From Burkholderiales bacterium 68-10 (GTDB taxonomy: Bacteria; Pseudomonadota; Gammaproteobacteria; Burkholderiales; Burkholderiaceae_C), in assembly GCA_001897615.1 (NCBI GenBank), contig MKTG01000057.1, positions 135,433 to 178,900 of the forward strand: a DNA stretch of 43,468 nt, written 5' to 3'. Numbering within the stretch: the first letter of the stretch is position 1; every line of letters begins with the position of its first letter. Below are positions 34,174 to 42,228 of the stretch, one piece after another. The position numbers and the translations under genes are program-made. The notes beneath the pieces were generated by a model that saw only the letters and a program-made list of their open reading frames with translations, was not told the DNA's origin and did no database searches.

Positions 34174-34623
34174 TCAGCTGCCGTAGCCGCGCGCCAGGAA
34201 CACCGCCGCCAGCGGGATCACCGCCACCAGGTGCGTCTCGATCATCACCAGGCGACGCACGCCTTGCACCTCGTGGGGCGGCGGCAGACTGCCGTCGGCC
34301 GCCATGGCGCGCTGCCAGCGGGCGATGCGGCGCGTGGGGCCGACCATCATGACGGCGGTGGCCAGGAACAGGGTCAGCTTCAGGTGCAGCAGCGGGTTGC
34401 TCCAGTACCAGGCCGCGCCCTTGGTGCCCCAGTAGATGCGCACCAGGCCGGACAGCAGCACCACGGCGGTGGCGATCCAGAGGATGCGATCGAGCCGCGC
34501 CAGCCGCTGCACCACCGTGGCGTTGAGCCATTCGACGCGGCAGATGGCGGCCTGGGCGGACGCGAACACCACCCAGCCAATGACGGCGCTGATGTGAAAG
34601 AAGGCAAGCCAAGCTTCGAGCAT
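34174..34623 (-). CDS. DUF2214-type small membrane protein
   Basis: 149 residues with four predicted membrane helices: MLEAWLAFFHISAVIGWVVFAS, ILWIATAVVLLSGLVRIYWG, HLKLTLFLATAVMMVGPTRRI and LVMIETHLVAVIPLAAVFLARGYG. Histidines in the first, third and fourth helices recall CopD-like haem or copper-binding four-helix proteins. Function is not known to me. It follows the LysR gene by 31 nt on the same strand and may share its transcript. The start MLEAW fits the beginning of the first helix. Confidence 0.8.
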   Translation of the reverse strand: MLEAWLAFFHISAVIGWVVFASAQAAICRVEWLNATVVQRLARLDRILWIATAVVLLSGLVRIYWGTKGAAWYWSNPLLHLKLTLFLATAVMMVGPTRRIARWQRAMAADGSLPPPHEVQGVRRLVMIETHLVAVIPLAAVFLARGYGS

Positions 34624-34654
34624 GGCCCGGATCGTACCCGCAGGTCGCCGGCGT

Positions 34655-35599
34655 TCAGCCCGGCCGGCGCCAGAAACCCGGATCGCCGTAACGTTCGCGC
34701 AGGTGGTCGACCCACAGCCGCACGCGCAGCGGCAGCTGGCGCGTGGGGTGCGGCACGATGGCGTAGATGCCGTTGGGCGGCGCGGCGAACTGCTCCAGCA
34801 CCGGCACCAGCGCGCCGGCGTTGACCTCGTGCTCGACCTCCCAGGTCGAGCGCCAGGCGATGCCGTGGCCGGCCAGGCACCAGTCGTGCAGCACCTGGCC
34901 GTCGGTGCAGTCCAGCGGCCCTTCGGGGCGCAGGTGAATGACGTCGTGCTCGGCCGCGGCCTGCCCGGCGGCACTGCGCGGCACGCGAAATGCCCAGCCG
35001 CGCGACTGCGAGGCGTCGCTGGACAGCACCAGGCAATCGTGCTGGGCCAGCTCGCGCGGGTGGCGCGGCGTGCCGCGCCGCGCCAGGTAGGCGGGCGTGG
35101 CCACGCACAGGCGGCGGTTGTCGGCCAGGCGGATGCTGACCAGCGACGAATCGGGCAGGTCGCCCACGCGCACCGCGCAGTCGTAGCCCTCGGCCGCCAG
35201 GTCGACCACGCGGTCCGACAGGTTGAGCGAGATGCGCAGGCGCGGGTGCGCGGCGTGGAAGGCGGGCACCAGCGGTGCCACGTGGCGCCGCCCGAAGCCG
35301 GCCGGGGCGGTGATGCGCAAGTGTCCGCTGGCCTGCACGCCGCCGGCCGAGACGCTGGCCTCCGCCCCCGCCACCTCGGCCAGGATGCGCTGGCAGTCGT
35401 CCAGAAAGGCCGTGCCCTCGTGCGTCAGCGCGATGCGGCGCGTGGTGCGCACCAGCAGCTTGACGCCCAGGTGCTCCTCCAGCGCGTCCAGGCGGCGGCT
35501 GACCACCGCCGGCGCCACCCCCTCGGCGCGCGCCGCGGCGCTCAGGCTGCCGCGCGCGGCCACCGAGGCGAAGGTCTCGAAGACCTTGAGCTTGTCCAT
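34655..35599 (-). CDS. LysR-type transcriptional regulator
   Basis: 314 residues; helix-turn-helix at about 4-62 (VFETFASVAARGSLSAAARAEGVAPAVVSRRLDALEEHLG in family terms) and effector domain from about 90 (ASGHLRITAPAGFGRRHVAPLVPAFHAAHPRL). It belongs to the CrgA/AaeR-like group with TLRITAP after the linker. It is divergent from the unknown membrane-protein gene at 35711 (111-nt gap) and upstream of the DUF2214 gene, either of which could be a target. Effector unknown. Confidence 0.93.
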   Translation of the reverse strand: MDKLKVFETFASVAARGSLSAAARAEGVAPAVVSRRLDALEEHLGVKLLVRTTRRIALTHEGTAFLDDCQRILAEVAGAEASVSAGGVQASGHLRITAPAGFGRRHVAPLVPAFHAAHPRLRISLNLSDRVVDLAAEGYDCAVRVGDLPDSSLVSIRLADNRRLCVATPAYLARRGTPRHPRELAQHDCLVLSSDASQSRGWAFRVPRSAAGQAAAEHDVIHLRPEGPLDCTDGQVLHDWCLAGHGIAWRSTWEVEHEVNAGALVPVLEQFAAPPNGIYAIVPHPTRQLPLRVRLWVDHLRERYGDPGFWRRPG

Positions 35600-35710
35600 G
35601 GGCGGGAATTATGCGCAGCCGGGCGGGCCGCCTGCGGCCTGGGCGCCACGGACGGCGTGCACCGTGGCGGCCGGGCGTGCGATCATCGGCCGCTGCATCC
35701 GTCTACTTCC

Positions 35711-36430
35711 ATGCGAGCCGAATCCGCCCCGCCGCTCGACAAGCGCCACTTCGACGTGCGCACGATGAACCTCGCCCAGCTGCAGCGGCTGGCCGAGCGC
35801 GGCAGCCGGCGCGCGCGCGCCGAGCTGGAGGCCCGCATGCGCGCGCCCGACGAACGGCCGGCCCCGGCCGAGCCCGTGGCGCCTGCCCTGGCCCCGGTCG
35901 CGGCGCCACCCGCGTGGCCGGCCGCCGCCCAGATCCCGACGCTGACCGTGCGCGTCGATCCCGTGCCCGCGGGGGCGACTGCCGGCGCCGCCACGGCCAA
36001 CCCACCGGCACCGACACCGGCGCCGGCAGCCATCGCGGTGCCCCACGAGGCGCTGGCGCGGCAACTGCAGCTGATCGCCCGGCAGGACGAGGCGCGCGCC
36101 CGCGCCGGCGGTCCGCCGCGCCTGGTCGGCCTGGTGCTGCTGGCCTGGGGCGCGCTGCTGCTGCTGGGCGGCCTGGTGATGCTGGGACGGGGCGGCGTGG
36201 CGCTGTACTACCTGTGCTGCGGCCTGGGCGCGGCCGCCGTCGGCGCGCTGCTGATGCGGCGCAGCCGCTGGGCCATGGCGCTGCATGGCGCCTTGCTGCT
36301 GCTGGCGCTGGGCTGGGCCTGGGCGGGCGCGGCGCGGCACAGCCTGCTGCTGGCGCTGATCCAGGCAGCGCCGCTGCTGATCCCGGCCGCATGGATGGCC
36401 GTGCGGGCGGTGCGCGAGCCGCTGGAATGA
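35711..36430 (+). CDS. Hypothetical membrane protein with charged N-terminus
   Basis: 239 residues, no family recognised. Residues 1-50 are charged and helical (LAQLQRLAERGSRRARAEL), 50-110 are Ala/Pro-rich low complexity, 113-135 amphipathic, and 136-235 contain four hydrophobic helices (LVGLVLLAWGALLLLGGLVML, YYLCCGLGAAAVGALLM, WAMALHGALLLLALGWAWA, ALIQAAPLLIPAAWMAV). Codon use and GC match the surroundings. No ribosome site is obvious. It is divergent from the LysR gene and upstream of glcB, with a family A repeat directly after its stop. Confidence 0.65.
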   Translation: MRAESAPPLDKRHFDVRTMNLAQLQRLAERGSRRARAELEARMRAPDERPAPAEPVAPALAPVAAPPAWPAAAQIPTLTVRVDPVPAGATAGAATANPPAPTPAPAAIAVPHEALARQLQLIARQDEARARAGGPPRLVGLVLLAWGALLLLGGLVMLGRGGVALYYLCCGLGAAAVGALLMRRSRWAMALHGALLLLALGWAWAGAARHSLLLALIQAAPLLIPAAWMAVRAVREPLE

Positions 36431-36433
36431 CAT

Positions 36434-36478
36434 TAAAAACCGGCCCTGGCGCTTGATGGGTGAGTGTCAGTAGCTGCG
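36434..36478 (-). repeat. Family A interspersed repeat, copy 12 (diverged)
   Basis: On the minus strand begins CGCAGCTACTGACACT and continues into CATCAAGCGCCAGGGCC. It starts four bases after the stop of the preceding gene and lies at the upstream end of the glcB leader. Confidence 0.6.
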
Positions 36479-36571
36479 TTATTCATAGCATTTGTGGCCT
36501 TCGGCCCCGCGCCGAGGCCGCCCGACGTCGCCCCGGGCGGCGCGCCTCATCCCGTCGATAATTGCCTAAAA

Positions 36572-36625
36572 CGCAAAGGTTTTTCGATTTTTCTCCTGTT
36601 TCATGCGCAAAACAAATCGAATACA
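36572..36625 (+). promoter_or_regulatory. AT-rich putative regulatory region upstream of glcB
   Basis: An AT-rich island in GC-rich surroundings. It contains the inverted repeat TCGATTT (36584-36590) / AAATCGA (36614-36620) and a loose direct repeat CGCAAAGGTTTTTCGA and CGCAAAACAAATCGA. A -10-like AATACA follows at the end. Probably the glcB promoter and operator; the regulator is unknown. Confidence 0.4.
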
Positions 36626-36682
36626 GTGCGCCGATGGGCGCCGGGCGCCCGTCCGTTTCCCTTTTTTCTTCGAGGCCGCCGC

Positions 36683-38902
36683 ATGACCGCACGCACCCCC
36701 ATTCACGACCTGCAAGTCGCCAACGAGCTGTACGAGTTCATCAACCGCGAGGTCCTGCCCGACGTGGGCGTGGACCAGGCGCATTTCTGGCAGGGCTTTT
36801 CGGCCATCGTGACCGAGCTGGCGCCCAAGAACGCCGCCCTGCTGGCCGAGCGCGAGCGCCTGCAGAAGGAGCTGGACACCTGGCACGCGGCCAACCCCGG
36901 CCCGATCAAGGACATGCGCGCCTACCGCGCCTTCCTGGAGCGCATCGGCTACCTGGTGCCGCAACCCGCCAAGGTGAAGGTGACCACCACCCGGGTCGAC
37001 GCCGAGCTGGCCGTGCAGGCCGGTCCGCAGCTGGTGGTGCCGATCCTGAACGCGCGCTACGCCCTGAACGCCGCCAACGCACGCTGGGGCTCGCTGTACG
37101 ACGCGCTGTACGGCACCGACGTGATCCCCGAGACCAAGGGTCTGGAAAAGGGCGCCAAGTACAACCCCCGCCGCGGCGCCAAGGTGATCGAGTGGGCGCG
37201 CCACGTGCTGGACCGCACCGCGCCGCTCAAGAAGGGCTCGCACGTCGATTCGGTCGGCTACCTGGTGCGCGACGGCGAGCTGGTGGTCAAGCTCAAGGAC
37301 GGCAAGAGCAGCAAGCTGGCCGACGCCTCCCGGTTCGTCGGCTACCAGGGCGAGCCCAAGGCGCCCTCGTCCATCCTGCTGCTGCACCACGGCCTGCACC
37401 TGGACATCCGCATCGACCCCGCCTCGGCCATCGGCCGCAACGACCCGGCCGGCGTGGCCGACCTGGTGGTGGAGGCGGCCGTCTCCACCATCCTCGACTT
37501 GGAGGACTCCATCGCCGCCGTCGACGCCGAGGACAAGGTGCTGGGCTACCGCAACTGGCTGGGCATCCTGCGCGGCACGCTGACGGAGAGCTTTGAAAAA
37601 GGCGGCAAGACGCTGACGCGCGGCCTCAACCCCGACCGCCTCTACACCGCCGCCAGCGGCAAGGGCCAGGTGCGGCTGCACGGGCGCTCGCTGATGTTCG
37701 TGCGCAACGTCGGCCACCTGATGACCAACCCGGCCATCCTGTACCAGGCCGCCGACGGTCGCATGCGCGAGATTCCCGAAGGCATCCTGGACGCCGTGGT
37801 CACCACCACCATCGCCCTGCACGACCTCAAGGGCAAGGGGGCGGGCGGCATCCGCAACTCGCGCACTGGCAGCGTCTACATCGTCAAGCCCAAGATGCAC
37901 GGCCCGGCCGAGGTCGGCTTCGCGGCCGAGCTGTTCGGCCGCGTCGAGCAGTTGCTGGGTTTGAAGGACAGCACCGTCAAGCTGGGCATCATGGACGAGG
38001 AGCGCCGCACCAGCGTCAACCTGAAGGCCTGCATCGCCGCCGCCAAGAGCCGCGTGGCCTTCATCAACACCGGCTTTTTGGACCGCACCGGCGACGAGAT
38101 GCACAGCTGCATGCGCGCCGGCCCGGTCTACCGCAAGGGCGACATGAAGACCAGCGCCTGGATCCAGGCCTACGAGCGCAACAATGTGCTGGTCGGCCTG
38201 GCCTGCGGCCTGCGTGGCAAGGCCCAGATCGGCAAGGGCATGTGGGCCATGCCCGACCTGATGGCCGAGATGATGAAGCAGAAGATCGGCCATCCCAGGG
38301 CCGGCGCCAACACCGCCTGGGTGCCCAGCCCCACCGGCGCCACGCTGCACGCCATGCACTACCACCAGGTGCTGGTCAGCGACGTGCAGAAGGCCCTGGA
38401 GGCCGAACTGGCCCAGGCCGACCCGAAGGCCCTGCGCGACGAGCTGCTGAGCGGCCTGCTCACCATCCCGGTGGTCAGCCAGGACAAGTGGACCGCGACC
38501 GAGAAGCAGCAGGAGCTGGACAACAACGCCCAGGGCATCCTGGGCTACGTGGTGCGCTGGGTCGACCAGGGCGTGGGCTGCTCCAAGGTGCCCGACATCC
38601 ACCACGTCGGCCTGATGGAAGACCGCGCCACGCTGCGCATCAGCAGCCAGCACATGGCCAACTGGCTGCTGCACGGCGTGGTCAGCGAAGGCCAGGTGCG
38701 GGCCACGCTGCAACGCATGGCCGCGCTGGTCGACCAGCAGAACGGCGGCGACCCGCTGTACCGCCGCATGCACGACCACTTCGACACCTCCGCTGCCTTC
38801 CAGGCCGCGTGCGATCTGGTGTTCAAGGGCGTCGAGCAGCCCAGCGGCTACACCGAGCCGCTGCTGCACGCCTGGCGCCAGAAGGTCAAGGCCGGTGCAT
38901 GA
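36683..38902 (+). CDS. glcB: Malate synthase G
   Basis: Condenses glyoxylate with acetyl-CoA to malate in glyoxylate/glycolate use. 739 residues, as expected for the monomeric G isoform (about 720). The start [21 protein letters not shown] has GAGG upstream and family homology from its first residues; the open frame to 36464 is upstream leader. Active-site segments: [38 protein letters not shown] (around 334), [16 protein letters not shown] (around 435) and [17 protein letters not shown]. It is a single-gene unit with its own leader and ends at a bidirectional terminator shared with the DksA-type gene. Confidence 0.97.
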   Translation: MTARTPIHDLQVANELYEFINREVLPDVGVDQAHFWQGFSAIVTELAPKNAALLAERERLQKELDTWHAANPGPIKDMRAYRAFLERIGYLVPQPAKVKVTTTRVDAELAVQAGPQLVVPILNARYALNAANARWGSLYDALYGTDVIPETKGLEKGAKYNPRRGAKVIEWARHVLDRTAPLKKGSHVDSVGYLVRDGELVVKLKDGKSSKLADASRFVGYQGEPKAPSSILLLHHGLHLDIRIDPASAIGRNDPAGVADLVVEAAVSTILDLEDSIAAVDAEDKVLGYRNWLGILRGTLTESFEKGGKTLTRGLNPDRLYTAASGKGQVRLHGRSLMFVRNVGHLMTNPAILYQAADGRMREIPEGILDAVVTTTIALHDLKGKGAGGIRNSRTGSVYIVKPKMHGPAEVGFAAELFGRVEQLLGLKDSTVKLGIMDEERRTSVNLKACIAAAKSRVAFINTGFLDRTGDEMHSCMRAGPVYRKGDMKTSAWIQAYERNNVLVGLACGLRGKAQIGKGMWAMPDLMAEMMKQKIGHPRAGANTAWVPSPTGATLHAMHYHQVLVSDVQKALEAELAQADPKALRDELLSGLLTIPVVSQDKWTATEKQQELDNNAQGILGYVVRWVDQGVGCSKVPDIHHVGLMEDRATLRISSQHMANWLLHGVVSEGQVRATLQRMAALVDQQNGGDPLYRRMHDHFDTSAAFQAACDLVFKGVEQPSGYTEPLLHAWRQKVKAGA

Positions 38903-38907
38903 AAAAT

Positions 38908-38952
38908 GATAGCTGCTGGCGCTCGACAGACGGGCGCTACAGCTTGTTTCGA
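38908..38952 (+). repeat. Family A interspersed repeat, copy 13
   Basis: Core GATAGCTGCTGGCGCT plus a 29-nt arm CGACAGACGGGCGCTACAGC and on. It begins six bases after the glcB stop, and its 45th base directly abuts the palindromic terminator. Confidence 0.88.
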
Positions 38953-38988
38953 CATGAAAAACGGGCGCCGCGGCGCCCGTTTTTCATG
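38953..38988. terminator. Perfect 36-nt palindrome, bidirectional terminator
   Basis: Each half reads CATGAAAAACGGGCGCCG from its own strand. GC-rich stem flanked by A- and T-tracts serves both convergent genes, glcB and the DksA-type gene. Confidence 0.9.
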
Positions 38989-38999
38989 CCGGCGCGGTC

Positions 39000-39383
39000 T
39001 CAGGCGCGGGCGATGCCCTTCTTGTGCTCCCAGGCCGACTTGCAGGCCACGCAGTGCTGCGTCATGGGCTCGATCTTCAGGCGCTCGAACGGGATGGCGC
39101 AGCCGCAGGCGTCGCACAGGCCGTAGTCGCCGGCGTCCATGGCCTCCAGCGCGCGGTCGATGCGCGCCAGCTCGTCGGCGTCCAGCGCGGTCAGGCGCGT
39201 GTCGACCTCGCGCGTCTGGTTGGCCAGGCGGGCGTTCTCGTCCTGCGACACGCTGCCGGCGGTGTTCTCGGCCGGCGCCAGGTTGGCGCGGTTTTGCGCC
39301 ATCTGCGCGTGCAGCTCCTGGCGGCGGGCCAGCAGCCGTTGTTTCAGCTCGTCGAGCTGGGGGGCGGTCAGGGCTTGGCTCAT
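39000..39383 (-). CDS. DksA/TraR-type C4 zinc-finger protein
   Basis: 127 residues: N-terminal coiled-coil region (about 8-85, LTAPQLDELKQRLLARRQELHAQM and LDADELARIDRALEAMDAG) and a C-terminal zinc finger with C90, C93, C111 and C114 (YGLCDACGCAIPFERL, TQHCVACK). Proteins of this type bind the RNA-polymerase secondary channel; this one is shorter than DksA (about 150) and its tip residues differ from the Asp-x-x-Asp-Ala of DksA, so it may be a paralogue with a different role. AGGAGAG stands 9 nt before the ATG. Confidence 0.9.
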   Translation of the reverse strand: MSQALTAPQLDELKQRLLARRQELHAQMAQNRANLAPAENTAGSVSQDENARLANQTREVDTRLTALDADELARIDRALEAMDAGDYGLCDACGCAIPFERLKIEPMTQHCVACKSAWEHKKGIARA

Positions 39384-39462
39384 GGTCACTCTCTCCTGCG
39401 ATTTGCCGAATGCCTGTGCCGCGCGGGCAGCGCGGCGCTTCATCCCGCAGAATACCACCCGG

Positions 39463-39678
39463 ATGACGCCGCCCGAGCCCATGCCCGACCCCACGCGTTG
39501 CCCCCTGTGCGGGCAGCCGAACCGGTGCGCCCAGGCGCTGGCGCGCGCCACCGGCCAGCCCGCGCCGCCGTGCTGGTGCATGCAACAGCGCGTGGACCCA
39601 CGGCAGCTGGCGCGGGTGCCGGCGCGGGCGCGCGGGCAGGCCTGCCTGTGCCCCGCCTGCGCCGGGCCGGCGGCGTGA
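39463..39678 (+). CDS. Small cysteine-rich CWC-family protein
   Basis: 71 residues (or 65 from the in-frame ATG at 39481). Cysteine pattern CPLCGQPNRCA, then PCWCMQQRVD, then CLCPACA is that of the cysteine-rich CWC family, small presumed metal-binding proteins of unknown role. Its stop overlaps the start of the MFS gene (TGATG), so the two are translated as a pair. Confidence 0.8.
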   Translation: MTPPEPMPDPTRCPLCGQPNRCAQALARATGQPAPPCWCMQQRVDPRQLARVPARARGQACLCPACAGPAA

Positions 39679-41165
39679 TGGGCGGCCCGGCCATGGACGA
39701 CGCGGGCGCGCCCCCGCCCGGTTCGGCCGAGGCGCTGCGCGCGCGCCACGGCACGCGCTACCGCTGGCTGCTGCTGGCGGTGATGGTGGGCACCATGGCC
39801 TCGATCATGTCGTCCACCGTGGTCAACGTGGCGATCCCGGGCTTGTCGCAGCAGTTCACGCTGGGGCAGGCGCGCGCCCAGTGGGTCAGCAGCGGCTTCA
39901 TGGTGGCGATGACGGTGTCGATGCTGACCACGCCCTGGCTGCTGGCGCGCTTTGGCTACCGCGCCACCTACAACGGCTGCATGGCGTTGCTGCTGGCCGG
40001 CGGCGTGCTGGGCGGGCTGGCGCAGAGCTACCCGCTGGTGCTGGCCGCGCGCGTGGCCGAGGGGCTGGCCGCGGGCGTGGTGCAGCCGATCCCGGCGGTG
40101 ATCATCATGCGCGCCTTCGAGCCGCACGAGCAGGGCCGCGCCAGCGGGGTGTTCGGCATGGGCGTGGTGCTGGCGCCGGCGCTGGGGCCGTCGATCGGCG
40201 GCGTGCTGGTGGACTGGTTCGGCTGGCGCTCGATCTTCTTCATGGTGGCGCCGTTCTGCCTGCTGGCGCTGTGGCTGGCGCGCCGCTACGTGCCCACCAC
40301 CGCGCCGGGCGGCGCCGCCACGCGGCGCGACGAGGCACTGGACGGCGTGGGCCTGCTGCTGGGCAGCGCCGGCACGCTGAGCCTGCTCAACGGCCTGGTG
40401 GCGCTGCGCGCCGGCCCGGCCGCCGAGGCGGCGGCGCTGCTGGCCGGCGCCGGGGCCTGCCTGGCCGGCTTCATCGGCTGGCAGCGCCGCTGCGCGCGCA
40501 CGGGGCGGGCGCCGCTGATGAACCTGCGCCTGTTTGCCTGGCGGCCGTTTGCCATGGGCGCGCTGGTGGCGCTGATCTATGGCACGGCGCTGTTCGGCTC
40601 CACCTACCTGCTGCCGGTGTACATGCAGATGGGGCTGGGGCTGTCGGCCTCCAGCGTGGGCGGCATCCTGCTGCCCTCGGGCCTGGTGCTGGCGGCCACC
40701 ATCCCGCTGGTGGCGCGCTGGGCCGACCGCCTGCCGGCCAGCGGCCTGGTCAACACCGGGCTGGCGCTGCTGGCGCTGTCGTTCGCCGCCATGGTGACGG
40801 TGGGCCTGGGCGCCAGCCTGTGGCACCTGATGGCGCTCAGCCTCATCGGGCGCGTCGGGCTGGGCTTCATCCTGCCCTCGCTCAACCTGGGTGCCATGCG
40901 CGGGCTGGAGCTGGCGCTGATCCCGCAGGGCTCCAGCGTCATCAACTTCGTGCGCACGCTGGGCGGGGCGGCCGGCATCAGCCTGTGCGGCATCGCGCTG
41001 GAATGGCGGCTGGCGGCGCACGGCGCCTCGCTGACCGATGGCGCGCCCACGGCGGCGCGGCTGGCGGCGTTCGACGAGGTGTTCCTGATGCTGGCCGCGC
41101 TGTGCGCGCTGGCCATGCTGGCGGCACGCCACCTGGGGGCGCCGGGCGCTGCCGCGGCCCGATAA
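39678..41165 (+). CDS. MFS exporter, DHA2 (EmrB/QacA) family
   Basis: Inner-membrane drug:proton antiporter type, 495 residues, about 14 predicted helices. Motifs: ASIMSSTVVNVAIPGLSQQF in the first helix (the D-x-T-V-x-N-V-A-L-P signature with Ser for Asp), QWVSSGFMVAMTVSMLTTPWL, and the motif-C region GVVLAPALGPSIGGVLVDWFGWRSIFF. It lacks EmrA or a regulator next to it. The start overlaps the CWC gene by one base. Substrate unknown. Confidence 0.92.
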   Translation: MGGPAMDDAGAPPPGSAEALRARHGTRYRWLLLAVMVGTMASIMSSTVVNVAIPGLSQQFTLGQARAQWVSSGFMVAMTVSMLTTPWLLARFGYRATYNGCMALLLAGGVLGGLAQSYPLVLAARVAEGLAAGVVQPIPAVIIMRAFEPHEQGRASGVFGMGVVLAPALGPSIGGVLVDWFGWRSIFFMVAPFCLLALWLARRYVPTTAPGGAATRRDEALDGVGLLLGSAGTLSLLNGLVALRAGPAAEAAALLAGAGACLAGFIGWQRRCARTGRAPLMNLRLFAWRPFAMGALVALIYGTALFGSTYLLPVYMQMGLGLSASSVGGILLPSGLVLAATIPLVARWADRLPASGLVNTGLALLALSFAAMVTVGLGASLWHLMALSLIGRVGLGFILPSLNLGAMRGLELALIPQGSSVINFVRTLGGAAGISLCGIALEWRLAAHGASLTDGAPTAARLAAFDEVFLMLAALCALAMLAARHLGAPGAAAAR

Positions 41166-41175
41166 ACTGCCGGCC

Positions 41176-41943
41176 ATGTGCCAGCTGCTGGGGATGAACT
41201 GCAACACGCCGACCGACGTGAGCTTCAGCTTTTCCGGCTTCGCGCAGCGCGGCGGGCGCACCGACCACCATGCCGACGGCTGGGGCATCGCGTTCTTCGA
41301 GGGGCGCGGCGCGCGCGTGTTCCTCGACCCCGGGGCGGCGGCCGATTCGCCGGTGGCGGCGCTGATTCGCCGCTACCCAATCAAGAGCCGCAACGTCATC
41401 TCGCACATCCGCAAGGCCACGGTGGGCGCGGTGACGCTGGAGAACTGCCATCCCTTCGTGCGCGAGCTGTGGGGCCGCTACTGGGTGTTCGCCCACAACG
41501 GCGACCTGAAGGACCACGCGCCGCGCCTGCACGGCCACTTTCGGCCGGTGGGCGGCACCGACAGCGAGCTGGCCTTCTGCTGGCTGCTGCAGGAGCTGGC
41601 CAAGGCGCACGCCGACGTGCCGTCGGTGGCCGAGCTGACGCGCACGCTGCGCGAGCTGCTGCCGCAAATCGCCCGCCACGGCACCTTCAACATGCTGCTG
41701 TCCAACGGCCAGGCGCTGTGGGCGCACGCCAGCACCCAGCTGTCCTACATCGAGCGGCGCCACCCCTTTGCCAGCGCCCGCCTGGCCGACGAGGACCTGA
41801 GCATCAACTTCGCCGACTGCACCACGCCCACCGACCGCGTGGCGGTGATCGCCACCCAGCCGCTGACCCGCGACGAGCGGTGGACGGCCTTCGAGCCGGG
41901 CCAGCTGAAGGTGTTCGTGGACGGGGCCTTGCAGGCACGGTGA
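41176..41943 (+). CDS. Class II glutamine amidotransferase (YafJ-like)
   Basis: Ntn-hydrolase fold protein of 255 residues. The nucleophile Cys2 becomes N-terminal after Met removal (MCQLLGMNC). Further family segments: ADGWGIAFFEG, SHIRKATVGAVTLENCHPF, WVFAHNGDL and GGTDSELAFCWLLQEL, the glutamine-binding and oxyanion elements. There is no synthase domain, so it is a stand-alone glutamine amidohydrolase of the YafJ type whose acceptor is unknown; a role in glutathione-like peptide turnover (Dug3-like) is another possibility. It follows the MFS gene by 10 nt and may be cotranscribed. Confidence 0.9.
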   Translation: MCQLLGMNCNTPTDVSFSFSGFAQRGGRTDHHADGWGIAFFEGRGARVFLDPGAAADSPVAALIRRYPIKSRNVISHIRKATVGAVTLENCHPFVRELWGRYWVFAHNGDLKDHAPRLHGHFRPVGGTDSELAFCWLLQELAKAHADVPSVAELTRTLRELLPQIARHGTFNMLLSNGQALWAHASTQLSYIERRHPFASARLADEDLSINFADCTTPTDRVAVIATQPLTRDERWTAFEPGQLKVFVDGALQAR

Positions 41944-41977
41944 ACGCCTTTGCGGCGGTGGCGATTACTGCAAAATC

Positions 41978-42022
41978 AATAGCTGCTGGCGCTGTTTCGG
42001 CGAGCCCTGCAAGCCGGTTTTC
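41978..42022 (+). repeat. Family A interspersed repeat, copy 14 (MITE target)
   Basis: Core AATAGCTGCTGGCGCT plus a 29-nt arm whose last eight bases (CGGTTTTC) are the left target-site duplication of MITE copy 2. Confidence 0.88.
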
Positions 42023-42221
42023 GGCTCTACGCGCGAATGATGGTGAGGTGCTCGATCAGTGCCGCACCGCAGAGGACGCTAAGAAAACCGATGGATCTTC
42101 TTGCTTTCTGCGCCCTCTGCGAAACCTCTGCGTCCTCTGCGTTCGGATGTTGGCGGTTTCCAATAAACCACCATTCAAAGCCTTGTCTTGCAGGCCATCA
42201 CCATCATTCGCGCGTAGAGCC
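42023..42221. mobile_element. MITE copy 2, inserted at the end of a family A repeat
   Basis: A 199-bp non-coding element with perfect 24-nt terminal inverted repeats (outer end GGCTCTACGCGCGAATGATG), flanked by the exact 8-bp direct repeat CGGTTTTC (42015-42022 and 42222-42229). The interior is closely similar to MITE copy 1 apart from a 35-bp gap. The right duplication ends on the last base of the stop codon of the neighbouring MFS gene. It fills, with the repeat before it, the 285-nt gap between two convergent genes. Confidence 0.92.
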
Positions 42222-42228
42222 CGGTTTT

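Noticed and set aside
36566-38869. 767-codon open frame antisense to glcB
   Set aside because: It mirrors the real codon structure of malate synthase and has no recognisable domain; third-position GC bias explains it.
39139-39462. N-terminal extension of the CWC protein to 179 residues
   Set aside because: The extension is antisense to the DksA-type gene and has no family support; the Cys-rich part with ATG at 39463 is sufficient.
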